A stretch of 64,000 nucleotides of DNA from contig JAJEKV010000013.1 of assembly GCA_021234155.1 (NCBI GenBank), forward strand, positions 5,150,775-5,214,774. Direction: 5' to 3'. The notes under the pieces are model-generated. The model searched no databases. It had not been told where the DNA came from and saw nothing but the letters and a program-made list of their open reading frames with translations. The translations under genes were made by a program, and so were the position numbers. The DNA comes from Isoetes taiwanensis (lineage: Eukaryota; Streptophyta; Lycopodiopsida; Isoetales; Isoetaceae). This document shows, one piece after another, positions 9,089 to 19,344 of this stretch. Each line of letters starts with the position of its first letter. Positions within the stretch are counted from its first letter, which is position 1.

Positions 9089-12000
9089 TTAGTCACTTTC
9101 TGTTGTGGTTGCGTCTGGAACAGCATCTGTTTGTTGATTTTCTCTTTCTGTGTGATGAAATGTTTTGAGGCGAAAGCCATTAACCAGTGTAGGTAATGGA
9201 GTTCCATCTAACTCAGCCAGTTGGAAAACGCTGGGTTGAACTACTTGAACAATTTGATAAGGGCCAAGCCAGCGAAACTTAAGTTTACCCGGAAAATTTT
9301 TGTACCGAGAAACATAAAGAAGAACCAAATCTCCTTCTTGGAATGTTTTCTTCAGACGTTTGTCATGTAAAGATTTTTGCAACTGTTGTCCATGAAGAAC
9401 ACGAATATAAGCATCCCTTCTAAGTTCATCCAACTGTTCCAATTGATAAACCCTTTCTTTGAGTGCAGCAGGCGGATTATGGGCAGTAGCCAGTTGAAAA
9501 CGGAGAGTTGGAAGGATGTATTCAAATGGCATGAGAGCTTCTTGACCATAAACCAATTTGAAAGGAGTGTGACATGTAGCTATTTTGAAACAAGTATTGT
9601 AAGCCCAAAGAACAGTAGGAAGCTTGTTTTGCCAGTCAGTGCGAGAAGCGTCACAAATTTTCTTGAGAATTGTGACCAGAGTTTTGTTGGTGCTTTCTGC
9701 CAAACCATTGCCTTGAGGGTAGTAAGGCGTGCTCTTGTGATGATGTATCAGGAGATAATCCGTCAGCTCCTTGATGGTATGATTGATAAAATGGACACCA
9801 CGATCACTGACCAGCTCCGTGGGGCAGCCAAATCGCGTGATGATTTGTTGATAGATGACCTTGGCTGTGCTTGCCGCAGTGTTGTCTGGAAGTGCGCAAG
9901 CTTCCGCCCATTTGGTAGCGTAGTCAGTGAGAACCAGGATGTAACGGGCACGGGTGTGCCGCGCAGGAGGGTCGATGGGGCCCACAAAATCCATCCCCCA
10001 TTTGCTGAAAGGAAGGGGCGTGGCGACCGGCGTCAAGGGAAGAGCGTCACGGGCCGTGGGCCGTCCCACACGCTGGCAAGCATCACATGTGCGGGCGTGG
10101 GCATGAGCGTCTTTGAAAAGCGTGGGCCAAAAATAACCAGCAAGAAGGATTTTGCGTGCCGTGGTGTCACCATGAAAATGACCATCACCGAGCCCTTCAT
10201 GGGCTTCGCGAACAATAGCTGGGACCTCATGAGGTAGAACACAGCATCGAAGGATGGTATCCTTACCCTTTTTGTAGAGATGTCCTGCAACCATGGTGTA
10301 GTCACGGACCTCGCGGAGAAATTGATGTCGACGGGATTGTCGCTTGGCATGAGAGAGCGTCTCGTCTTCTGGTGGAAGAGCACCGGTGAGGAGGTACTGC
10401 TGAAAGTCATGGAACCAATGTGGTGTTGCCGTGACTAAGAAAAATTGAGCGTCAGGAAAGGCGTCTGAGACTCCAGTGGAGGGATCATCTGTGTGGATGC
10501 GTGAAAGATAATCTGGGACAACATGAGATTTGCCTGCCTTGTGAACAATTTCAAAAGGTGCAAATTCTTGCAGAAGGAGGACCCAACGAGCAATGCGACC
10601 CGTGGGCGTGGATTTGTTGATCAAATAAAGAAGTGCTTGGTGGTCAACAAAGAATTTGATCTGACTGCCCAAAAGATAGTGACGGAAGCGTTGGACACAA
10701 AAAATTAAGCCCAAGGCTTCACGCTCGGTGGCAGAGTAGTTGCGCTCAGCAGAGTTGAGTTTTCGGCTGGCATATCGGTTTGGTTTGTCAGTGTGCGCAT
10801 CATATTCTTGAGAAAGAACAGCTCCAATAGCAAATGCCGAGACATCGACATGAACATGAAAGGGCTTGTCCCGTTGAGGGGGAACAAGGACCGGGGCCTG
10901 AGTGAGCAAAAGCTTCAACTGTTGGAAAGCAGCATCCGCCTGGGAATTCCAAGCCCAGGTGGATTCATCACCCGTGAGTTTATGAATGGGATCTGCAATG
11001 GCTGCTAGTCCAGGAATGAAAGTGGAGTAATAATTGACCTTACCCAGGAAAGAGCGTGTCTCCTTGATATTGGCTGGTGCTTGAGCCTTGAGCACACAAC
11101 TGATTTTGGCAGGATCTGTGGTGATACCTGCTTTGCTGACAACGTGGCCTAACAGAACACCTGAGGTGACGCAAAAGGTGCATTTCTCAGGATTGAGACT
11201 AATGCCGGACTCATCACATTTCTGAAAGACGAGTTCCAACTTATCCAAATGGTCAGCCATGGAACTGTAGGCAGAGAAGTCATCTTGAAAAATTTGCAAG
11301 AAGGGATTTTCCTTCATAAAATCATGAAAAACTGAGAGCATGATGCGTTGAAACGTTGATGGAGAGTTTGATAATCCAAAAGGAACCACCTTGTAGGCAA
11401 AAGTGCCCCACGGGGTGGTGAAAGTAGTCTTGAGTTGATCAGATTCTTTGATTGAGATCTGATTGTAGCCAGAAAAACCATCCATGAAGGAGTACATCTC
11501 ATGGCCAGCAACCTCTTCCAGAACCTGGTCTGTGAAGGGAAGTGGAAAATGATCACGCTCCGTGGCCTGATTGAGTTTTCGGTAGTCCACGCAGACGCGG
11601 ATCTTACCATTGTGTTTGAGTGCAATGACGATGGGGCTCACCCATTCAGAATGTTTGACCTCATAGATCAAACCTGCAGCAAGGAGTTTGTCAATTTCTG
11701 CCTTGACGCGATCACGGTAATTAGGGTTGAGCCGGTACTGTCGTTGCTAAACTGGACGTGCATCAGATTTGGTAGGAATGGTGAGTTCCCCCAAGCTTTT
11801 GTTGATTCCCCGAAGATCTCTGTAGCTCCAGGCGAAAATGTGTTTGAACTTTTTGAAGAGCTTGACGGCCCTGTGACGATAGGGGGCCGGAAGATTGGCA
11901 GCAATGCGGACAGGCTGATTATTGCCCACGTCCACGATCTCGACTTCAGGAGTCTGAATATGAGGTATCACTTCTGTGTCCTGGACAATATGAGCAGGCG

Positions 12001-12277
12001 GTTGAAGCATAACAGGATGCGTGGCACTCTGCGTGGTGAAAAAGAGAGGTTGCTGAGTTTCATCCAGCAGAGGTTGCGTCATAACAGCGTGTACATCTAC
12101 AGGAGCTGCAGGAGGTTCAGCATCTGAAAAGTGATCAACACGTTGGATTCTATTGCAAGGAGCCAGGTAAGGGTCAAGCAAAGCAGCCACAGCCTGGTCC
12201 TGATCAAGAGTCATTTCTCCCCAAGGATCAGCATATTCGGGGTAGGATGACGAGGCGGATTCAGCGGTGGAGCCCAA
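9089..12277 (-). pseudogene. Gypsy pol: RT, RNase H, integrase
   Basis: One minus-strand frame of 1,063 codons is interrupted by a single in-frame TAG at 11747-11749. Before the stop comes the usual RT lead-in (FKKFKHIFAWSYRDLRGI). After it come EWVSPIV, DGFSGYNQI, VVPFGLSNSPSTFQR and the catalytic box written FQDDF instead of the usual Y-x-DD. RNase H shows VDVSAFAIGAVLS, YSATEREALG and FVDHQALL. Integrase has an HHCC finger ending CDACQ, then the DDE residues in WGMDFVGPI, LVSDRGVHF and PQGNGLAESTNKTL. A GPY/F module (KFRWLGPYQIV) is near the end. It would synthesise and integrate element cDNA. The TAG stands where relatives often have Lys, so it looks like one AAG-to-TAG change. Confidence 0.92.
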
Positions 12278-12402
12278 CGATAGATATTTTGGGCGTCCTC
12301 CGAATCTGTGTCGGAGAGAGAGGGTTCAGCATGGTCAACAGAAATGATCTTGCCTGTTTCCAAGTCCATGGTGGCATTGAGGTGACCATCAGTGATGACT
12401 AA

Positions 12403-13248
12403 CTAATCCGTGGCCCAGTAATGGATACTCTTGGCCTGGCGGAGAAAAGGTCTTCCGACCAACATTTCATAATCACCAGGATCTTCTCCAGCCTTCCAAA
12501 CACCAAATTCCAAGGGGAATCGGAGATCACCAATGTTGATGTGAAGAAGAGGCGTGACGCCTTGAGGTCTTGTGATATGGCCATTAGCCAATTTGATGTC
12601 ATATGGGGCACGAAAGAGTTGTTTGATGCCCATTTGTTTGCGGAGTTTATCCGTGATGAGATTGACTGCGCTACCCCCGTCAATTTGAACATGATTGACT
12701 TGTTGATTGCCCACCGTGGCATGGACCGTCGGTGTGAAGGTAGCAACAGCCCCAACTAAAACAATCGGGAGTGGTAACTGGTCCTTGAGAGCAGGACAGA
12801 GTTTCAAAATTGTTGCCAAGCTTAAAGGAATTTTGATCTTGGCTAGCTCCTCTTGGAGTTCTAGAGGCACATGAGAAAAAGGATCTGCTGGATCCACGGG
12901 TGCTGGAGTGCGTGGTAAGGAAGCAGCAACTTCTTTGAGCAGGTTAACCTCTGCAGCTATATTTGGATATGTCTGAGAGCGTGGAGGTTGAGATGTGGAA
13001 GGTGTATCTTGGCGTTGTTGAGCTCTGGTGGTGGCAAGAACATTTGCCAACGTGCGGCCTTCAGCAGCTTGCATGAGGTTCAAAATGCTTTGGCGAACTT
13101 TAGGCATGACATGCGGCATGAGTTTCTCCAAGTCAGGTGCAAAGTGAACATTTTTTTCTTCATCATGAGGAATGGTGTCGACTGCAAAGGCAGGTTGCGT
13201 GCCATTAGGGATAATGCCCTGGTCTGGCGTGAAACCAAACCAACCCAA
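12403..13248 (-). pseudogene. Gypsy protease and linker
   Basis: The aspartic protease core is QIDGGSAVNLITDKL, followed by the second-strand region LANGHITRPQGV and the end motif EMLVGRPFLRQA. DGGSAVN is the plant Tat/Athila-type version of the retropepsin D-T/S-G site. Upstream is a roughly 170-residue linker. A TAG stop after YWATD at 12403 and a frame change near 12280 separate it from the RT frame. Another shift near 13245 separates it from the gag C-terminus. It would cleave the Gag-Pol polyprotein. Confidence 0.85.
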
Positions 13249-13348
13249 TTTGATGGCTGAACTGGAGGATTAAGTGCCTGAAAAATTTCTTCCGGTGCTT
13301 GTTGATCCAGCTGAGGTTGATTTGCAGGAGCTGGTGGATAGCGTGATT
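13246..13348 (-). pseudogene. Gypsy gag, C-terminal piece left of the insertion
   Basis: The frame reads ESRYPPAPANQPQLDQQ and onward, and is the direct continuation of the gag frame ending ..KKPPRAPRQ at 45129. The join across the 31.8-kb insertion is in frame when one ATT is counted. Frames upstream of ESRY in this position are translated from the inserted element. Confidence 0.8.
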
Positions 13349-13384
13349 CTAGGGAAAGGTCCTTTGCAAAACAACAATAACCGA
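13346..13384. repeat. B2, 3' terminal part of the split direct repeat
   Basis: The 39-bp stretch ATTCTAGGGAAAGGTCCTTT and onward to ACCGA is identical to 14265-14303. Its first three bases (ATT) are the crossover trinucleotide shared with the host. Confidence 0.9.
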
Positions 13385-14051
13385 AGTGAAGTGGAGTTTT
13401 CATTGAGCTGAATGAAATGAGTACAATGAATCATAGGAGTGCACAAATACCACAAATGAGTGAATAACAATAAAGATCAGAGAATCATCCTAGAGAGGCA
13501 AAACGCCTCCAAGCTAAGCATCAAAAAGCTCCCTCTCGAGGCATACGTGACCACCAAACTGCTTTGACGACACCACCAACCAGCATCATTCCCGCCACCC
13601 CATCGAACACTTCGGACCCCAAAAACCCGACTCCCAAACACGTAGAGACCGCTCGGGAACCGCCAGGATCATCCAGCCACTGCACACAACCGATCTCATG
13701 GAAAGTTAAGACAAGACAAAGAGTTAGGAGCCTGACAGGCCAAGCATCAACAAACGTATGGACGAAAGAAAAAAGGAATGAATGGAAGAACGAGAGAAAA
13801 TGGATCACTCAGAAGCGCATCGCTACGCCGAGAGAGAGTGAGAGTAAGATAAACTAGGCCCGGCCCCGGGGGTCAACCCCGAGGCGCCCTCCAGAAGCGA
13901 CAAGTGCTACGCTGGGACATTGCGGAGGCCACCAGACCCAAACAAGAGAAAAGAGAAGAGGAGAATCAGCCCTCACGAGGCGGGATAAACAGAACCAACC
14001 AAAACCAAGTGAACAAACCACGCGATCTGCCATAGAGGAGGGAGGGAGGGA
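13385..14051. other. Spacer between A2 and B2
   Basis: This is the non-coding interval expected between A2 and B2 in a split-direct-repeat element. Open frames on both strands have biased composition and no recognisable motif. Purine-rich on plus, it contains GGAGGGAGGGAGG just before A2. Confidence 0.6.
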
Positions 14052-14264
14052 AACACTGGAACAAAGAGAATTCAGCTCAAGGGAAACACCGATGAGAATT
14101 GCTTGGCAGCTACCAGAATATATAGCAGACAGAGCTAAAGAAATCATGGGTCAAAGAAAGCTCAAGCTAAAGATGACTCCTACGTCCAAAATAGCATGAC
14201 GCCAAAACAGACGTCCCTTTCCCCAGAATGATGGTTCTCTTCTATATAAGAAGAGAACCATAGC
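14052..14264. repeat. A2, internal copy of the 5' terminal repeat
   Basis: 213 bp match 44913-45125 with a single difference seen (AAGCTAAAG against AGGCTAAAG). It contains the 31-bp perfect palindrome at 14231-14261 and abuts B1 without a gap. Confidence 0.93.
14231..14261. repeat. 31-bp perfect inverted repeat beside the crossover site
   Basis: The arms ATGGTTCTCTTCT and AGAAGAGAACCAT flank ATATA. The same sequence is at 45092-45122. It sits 3 bp from the ATT crossover trinucleotide. It is a plausible recombinase-binding pair or a terminal hairpin, and its centre also reads as a TATA box. Confidence 0.85.
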
Positions 14265-14303
14265 ATTCTAGGGAAAGGTCCTTTGCAAAACAACAATAAC
14301 CGA
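14265..14303. repeat. B1, internal copy of the 3' terminal repeat
   Basis: Identical to B2 at 13346-13384 and directly adjacent to A2. The A2-B1 junction reads AGC-ATT-CTAGG and so preserves the sequence of the joined (circular) ends. Confidence 0.9.
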
Positions 14304-14329
14304 CATAAAGAGGAACCTACCTCCAACTA

Positions 14330-15304
14330 TCACAGGCCGAGATTGCGAGAGACAGTGAGACGCTCTTCAACACTGGGTAGGACGTAGCGAGCATGAGAAG
14401 AAGCAGAACGCCAACGGCCGTGAGAGCGCACCACCTCAGCAGAAACTGCAGCCGCAGAGGCCGCCGTGGCCCCCCCACGACGCCCCGCATGAGTACCAAA
14501 AAGATCGGGGACTAAACCGATGCGACGCAAGCACTCAAACCACCATGCACGCGCGGTGGAGTAAGACAAAGCACGACAAGAGGACAAAGAGGAACGAAAC
14601 AAGGGTCCACCCTCAGGAGGATCAATGACATGGAATGAGCAAGCGAAAAACAAGCGCTGCAAGAGATGGACAGGGCAAGAGATCGAACCGGTACGTGCAA
14701 TCAAGACTTCCTGACCGGCCCCAACCTGGTCACATTTAGACTTCCGGATTGCCACGCAGACATGATCCGAAAAAAAGGTCAGGTCTCGCCAATTTAGATG
14801 AAGGGCCTCGGAAATACGGAGAAAACCAGCAAAACATAAGGCAACTAAAGAGGCTTTCATCAAGTCACGCCATTCCGCATGGGTCGGGGCAAAGGACAAC
14901 ATCACAAGACGGACGTGAGCAGCAGTGAGGGGCAACCGTGGACGAGGTGTGGACCGAAGCCGAGGGGCAGATTGGCGGACCAATGAGGGTAAAGGACCTG
15001 AACACGGAGACGGGGCATTAATCAGGCTGTGAAAAAATGAGATGGCAGCAGAAGCACTACCCATCGAGGCGAGGCGCTGGCGAGAAGACACAGAAGAAGC
15101 GAAGAAGGCCGCGACATGGATGGATGAAGCAGGAAGGAAAGGGGCACCGTGGGACAAGCACCAAGACCGAAAACGCCGCCAAACAGAGGCATAAGCAAGA
15201 AGGGTAGAAGTAGCACGAGATTGAAGAACGGAGGTGAGGATAGGAGCTACAAAAACAGGCGATACTGCGGAAAAATGCGGTAAGACATCTGGAACACACA
15301 CCAC
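14330..15304 (-). CDS. Tyrosine recombinase of the YR retrotransposon
   Basis: The 324-codon frame carries the catalytic set of the tyrosine recombinase fold. These are Arg163 (FAGFLRISEAL), Lys near 188-190, His272-x-x-Arg275 (THAGRR), His295 with Trp298 (HGRWRS), and the nucleophile Tyr307 (ARYVLP). The first 120 residues form the SAM-like DNA-binding part (TLLAYASVWRRFRSW). It should insert the circular cDNA by crossover at the ATT site, so no integrase is needed. The frame opens without ATG at 15304; TGTGTTCCAG just upstream looks like a splice acceptor, so a short intron after 15388 may join it to the RT frame. All catalytic residues are intact. Confidence 0.93.
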   Translation of the reverse strand: MVCVPDVLPHFSAVSPVFVAPILTSVLQSRATSTLLAYASVWRRFRSWCLSHGAPFLPASSIHVAAFFASSVSSRQRLASMGSASAAISFFHSLINAPSPCSGPLPSLVRQSAPRLRSTPRPRLPLTAAHVRLVMLSFAPTHAEWRDLMKASLVALCFAGFLRISEALHLNWRDLTFFSDHVCVAIRKSKCDQVGAGQEVLIARTGSISCPVHLLQRLFFACSFHVIDPPEGGPLFRSSLSSCRALSYSTARAWWFECLRRIGLVPDLFGTHAGRRGGATAASAAAVSAEVVRSHGRWRSASSHARYVLPSVEERLTVSRNLGL

Positions 15305-15385
15305 ATAAACATAATTAGAACTAAATCATATCACCAACCTTATTCAAATACACAGCGAAGAGCAAATAACGCCACATGTCGTTTA

Positions 15386-15715
15386 TCACCCGCAAGACGC
15401 GAGATCGACGGAAACAAAGCACAATGGCTGCCAGGAGTTCGTGTTAGAAGCGACCAATGGCCACCAAGGGGCAGAAGGCCATGAAAAAACAACCAAAGTC
15501 AAGCGAGCATGGCAAAGGCGAGCATGGTGTAAGACAGCAGGGACTAAGGAGGCCGGAGGAAAGCAGAAATTATTGAACAAGTGCCAATTGTAGGAAAAAG
15601 CATCAGGGGGAATTCGAAAAGGGTAAGCATCCTTGGTATTGAAGACGGGAAGTAAAGCATTAGACGGACTAGCAAAGCGGTCGACATGGTGAGGGCCCCA
15701 TCGAGACCCAATCAA
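15386..15715 (-). CDS. RT/RNase H C-terminal extension (linker) of the YR element
   Basis: The frame shows SRWGPHHVDRFASPSNALLP, FSYNWHLFNNFCFPPASLV and LTLVVFSWPSAPWWPL. This is the conserved segment between RNase H and recombinase in DIRS-group elements. It is in another frame from the RT ORF, overlapping its stop within TTAGCTTGATTG. Frame comparison puts a one-base indel in the preceding CCTCTGAGGC. Ribosomal slippage is possible, but a simple mutation is more likely. Confidence 0.82.
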   Translation of the reverse strand: MIGSRWGPHHVDRFASPSNALLPVFNTKDAYPFRIPPDAFSYNWHLFNNFCFPPASLVPAVLHHARLCHARLTLVVFSWPSAPWWPLVASNTNSWQPLCFVSVDLASCG

Positions 15716-17169
15716 GCTAAAAGCCTCAGAGGAAAGGAGAACTCATCAAACTTACAAATCTTAGACAAATAGTCAGCCCACTCATTTTCAAACCGGGGTA
15801 CCCACAACGGCTCGAGTTGAATCCGATGGTGATAACAAAAAATGAAAAGCTCGATTAAAAGCAGATGGAGAACTGGAGACGAGGAACCACCCTTTTGCAA
15901 TAAAAACGCGACATTCTGATTATCACCACGAGCAACTACAATGGAGTTGAAGAGGAGGCTAGCAAAATGCTGCAACAATTGGAGCAGGGCAAACAACTCA
16001 CGCCATGTCGAGGACTGACGACACTCAGATGCGGTAAAAAGGCCATGAAAAGAGAGCACAGGTGTACCCGGAATAGACAACCAACCACCCCAACCCTCAT
16101 CGCTAGCATCAAATCCGAGGGTGACCTTCGTGAGGAGAGGGGGCCAAAGAGGACAACGGTCAAACCTGAATACAATAGTCTGCCAAAGACACAATTCATG
16201 ACGTGAGAGGGGGGAAAGCAGAAAAGGAGTGTCCCAAAGCTCAGAGCAGCGAAGATCCAAGTGAAGGCCTGAGGTTAAGACAGCACACAGGTGGCCAAAA
16301 ACTAGACGCAAGGACTGAATGAAACCGAGAAAACGAGCAATCAAGCGAGCAGAGACCACAGGTGCAGCAAGCAAGTCGGAACAAAGAGATACAGCGCGCG
16401 ACTTTTTAGAGGCGGAGATGCGGAACAAACCATGCTGAGCATCGACAATGAAACCTAAGAAGACAGTGCGATGAGAAATGCGAAAACGACATTTTTTCCA
16501 GGCGAGAAGAAAACCGGCTTGTTGTAAGTCAAAAATAATCTGGACCTGAAGGGATTCGGGCGAGGATTGACACAGGAACATGATATCATCAACATATGGA
16601 GAGCAACGGATACCCTGAGCACGCCACCGGCGGACCAACTGCCGAATGAGCTTGGTGAACACAAATGGGGCAGAGGCGAGTCCAAAGGGGAGAACATTGA
16701 AGACAAAAAACTGACCATCCAGCGAAAAACCAAGGAAAGAACGGTGAGGAGGCCATATGGAGACATGATGGTAACCAGATTTCAAGTCTATAGCAAAAAG
16801 GAAATCGGCAGGTTTGCAAAGATGAGAGAGCAAGTCTAATGATTCATAGCGAAAAGGGGGAACAGATAAAAAGGAGTTCAAGACCCGCAAATCTAAGATA
16901 AGACGCCACTTTCCTTGACCTTTAGGGACTACCCCCAACGGGGAACAGAAGAAGGGACAAGAAGGTACAAGGGAGGCAGCACCGGTCCGAAGGAGGTCAG
17001 AGACGGCAGAACGAGCAAAATCGAGTTGAGTAAACAAGGACGAGTGATTTTTAGCAAAAAAGGGTTGGGCAGGGGCATGAGTAAGCCAAGGCAAACGATA
17101 ACCAAACTGGATCCAGCTGAGCACCTGCTGGGAGGAACAGAAGGACTGCCAAAAAGACAAAGCGGACAA
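15712..17169 (-). CDS. Reverse transcriptase-RNase H of the YR element
   Basis: The RT core has the first catalytic Asp128 in FAIDLKSGYHH, NVLPFGLASAP at 158-168, and YVDDIMF with both Asp at 194-195. RNase H follows: Asp354 in LGFDASDEGWGGW, Glu391 in STWRELFAL, and Asp416 in GDNQNVAFLLQKG. These motifs are of the DIRS type rather than gypsy type. The frame continues upstream to about 17265, where TTGCTATTTCAG (minus strand) could be a splice acceptor. Catalytic residues are intact. Confidence 0.93.
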   Translation of the reverse strand: MSALSFWQSFCSSQQVLSWIQFGYRLPWLTHAPAQPFFAKNHSSLFTQLDFARSAVSDLLRTGAASLVPSCPFFCSPLGVVPKGQGKWRLILDLRVLNSFLSVPPFRYESLDLLSHLCKPADFLFAIDLKSGYHHVSIWPPHRSFLGFSLDGQFFVFNVLPFGLASAPFVFTKLIRQLVRRWRAQGIRCSPYVDDIMFLCQSSPESLQVQIIFDLQQAGFLLAWKKCRFRISHRTVFLGFIVDAQHGLFRISASKKSRAVSLCSDLLAAPVVSARLIARFLGFIQSLRLVFGHLCAVLTSGLHLDLRCSELWDTPFLLSPLSRHELCLWQTIVFRFDRCPLWPPLLTKVTLGFDASDEGWGGWLSIPGTPVLSFHGLFTASECRQSSTWRELFALLQLLQHFASLLFNSIVVARGDNQNVAFLLQKGGSSSPVLHLLLIELFIFCYHHRIQLEPLWVPRFENEWADYLSKICKFDEFSFPLRLLA

Positions 17170-17269
17170 GAGGCGATTGAGGACGTTGGTAGATGATGCA
17201 ATAGAGTCAGCTACGATAGGATCAATGCCGAGATGAGGAATACAAGAGGAAAACGGAGTGCAATCTGAA

Positions 17270-18755
17270 ATAGCAACAAATCATATAAGAACAACAAGAT
17301 ATCAATGAAATAAAAAACTCCGCAACATCTCTAAGATGCCTATACTACATATTTAATAAGGGAAGAATGCTTTGCCGATAACCATGACTAGAGTTTCGAA
17401 CCAGAAGGGGAGATGCATTACTGGGAGGTATATAACGAGAATGCCCAACAACAAACCATGAAAAGTGCTACCATGCCCCACTATGGTAAAGAAATTGAGT
17501 CAGAAGGGAATGGCCTAAGCCCAATCCGCTAAAACGTTTGCCGATATGCCAATAAATATACTGAACAAACCCGAGCCCAGAGACCCAAAGTTTGGAGAGA
17601 GAGAGAGAGAGTCAAAGAGAAATATGCTTAACCCCGATAACTTGAACAACTTGTGCCAAAAAAAAACCGGAACAACAACCTAACCTGACATTTATTAATC
17701 AACCATCCAACTGCCTTTGCAAAGAAGGGAATATGCACATGTGGGGAGGAAAAAAAGGGGGGTTCAAACCTCACCTTCAACAACCTAGCGAGCCAAAACA
17801 AAGCGAGCATGGGAAACCACCACAGACAGAGATGCAAAATGACAGCTAGCTATCCTAAAGACAGTAACTCGTGTAGCAAAAACAACCACTAGAGAATTCC
17901 ATCAACCAGACTGACCCAAGAATGGTAATCTATAATTTAAAGCTAACAACCAAAACGATACAACCAAGTACTCAGATCCAATAACCAACGAGAACTTGAG
18001 AAACGAAGCAGGCAAGATAATCACAACTTTAAAGAGACCATGGTCCAAAAAACATAAGACGATTGTTGAAATGGAAAAAACCAAACCGTTACATTCCTAA
18101 ATGCCAACTAACATTGCAAAGAAGGGGAGATGCCTATGCGCGAAAAAGGGGGAAAAAATATACAATGACAACCTAGCAATCAAAGTAATGTCTATGTGGG
18201 AAAACACAGCAAAAACAGAGGCAACAAAAGCATACCATGACAACAAAGACGGAAAGTAGAAATAAAGGAATTCCTAAGCTCAAGAAGCTAGCCAGCGTAA
18301 GAGTCTAGAGTAGTGAAGCACACTAGAGAATTCTGTCAACCCGACTGACCCAAAACAAGCTAACCTCCAATGCTAAATGCAATGCAACCAAGCCGATACA
18401 ACCAAATGCCGAGATCCAACAATTCAACGAGAATTTGAAAAAGATGTAGTGACGAGCCGTCACAACTTTTAAAGGAAAAAAACATGGTTGCACAAAAACA
18501 TGATTGTTGTCTATATCCAATTCACTCCTAGATGCATGTTTTTAACAAGCCATCGCCACTTTAAAGGAAAAAACATGATTTCAAAAAACATAATTGTTGT
18601 ATATATCCAATTCACTCCTAGATGCATGTGTTTAACAGCCATCACAAGGAAAAACATGGATTCAAAAAAAACTTATTTTTTTTTTCTATTTCACAAGAAA
18701 ACTAATCAACAGTACGGTCATGGCCGTCGGATTTTAAACTCCATCAACCAAATCC
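17270..18755. repeat. Spacer between gag and RT with tandem repeats; possible intron
   Basis: There is no coding evidence here. A diverged direct duplication of about 400 bp is visible. Both halves (about 17690-18110 and 18111-18475) contain AACATTGCAAAGAAGGG-like, GAATTC..CAACC.GACTGACCCAA and CCGATACAACCAA blocks. A roughly 92-bp tandem pair at 18500-18660 carries ATCCAATTCACTCCTAGATG. The RT-side edge has an acceptor-like TTTCAG on the minus strand, so the tract may be an intron (inference). Confidence 0.5.
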
Positions 18756-19344
18756 TCACATCTGAGGACGAGGGAAATATTGAGGGGTGATGGGAAACTG
18801 GGGCACTGGTGGGAGGGAAGGAGCAGGAGGGAGTGCCAAAGGAGTATTCGATGCTGCCGCACGAGCAAAACATGTCTCAATTCTATGGTTATTACGGCCA
18901 CAGAATGTGCAAAACAAGCGAGGGGTACCCCGGGAAAGAGGAACAGCGGGGGCACCAGGAGCAGTTGGGTGAGAAGAAAAAGAGGTATTTGGAGCTTTTG
19001 TGGCAGAATTAGTGCGACGATCAAGGCGGCCTTGGCGGGCTAATTTCAGGCGGCGGGAGTCATCCGCGGACAAAGACAAGCCTGAATGATCAGCAAAGTC
19101 AAAAGCAACATCATATCGTTCACAATCAGCAATCAAAAGAAATTTCATACGCTGTTGAGTTGCCATCTTACCCTCCTCAATGAGTTTCAAGACCGAGTCG
19201 GGCACCGCCGGAGAGAGAGAGAACAGGCGAGCATACAACTCCCGAAATCGGTCTTCCGTAGCAGCCAAAAACTCATACTGATGTCGTGAAGAATCCCGTT
19301 TGAAAGAGGGCAAGGTCCTAGCCGCCCGCTCTCGTACTTCTTCC
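18756..19344 (-). CDS. gag of the YR element, C-terminal exon with zinc knuckle
   Basis: The frame contains SSRHQYEFLAATEDRFRELY and a Ser/Ala/Pro-rich stretch. A CCHC knuckle follows (CTFCGRNNHRIETC, spacing C-x2-C-x4-H-x4-C), then a Pro-rich tail ending at the TGA at 18756. It binds element RNA in the particle. The N-terminal half is at 42112-42692, on the other side of the CACTA-like insertion. Removing the insertion and one TCC joins the frames exactly. Confidence 0.85.

Noticed and set aside
9377-10237. 286-codon plus-strand frame opposite the gypsy integrase
   Set aside because: It is the antisense shadow of a strongly supported integrase frame and has no motif or promoter of its own.
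13564-14147. Open frames in the A2-B2 spacer
   Set aside because: Biased composition, both strands open by chance, no motifs, and the split-repeat layout explains the interval as non-coding.
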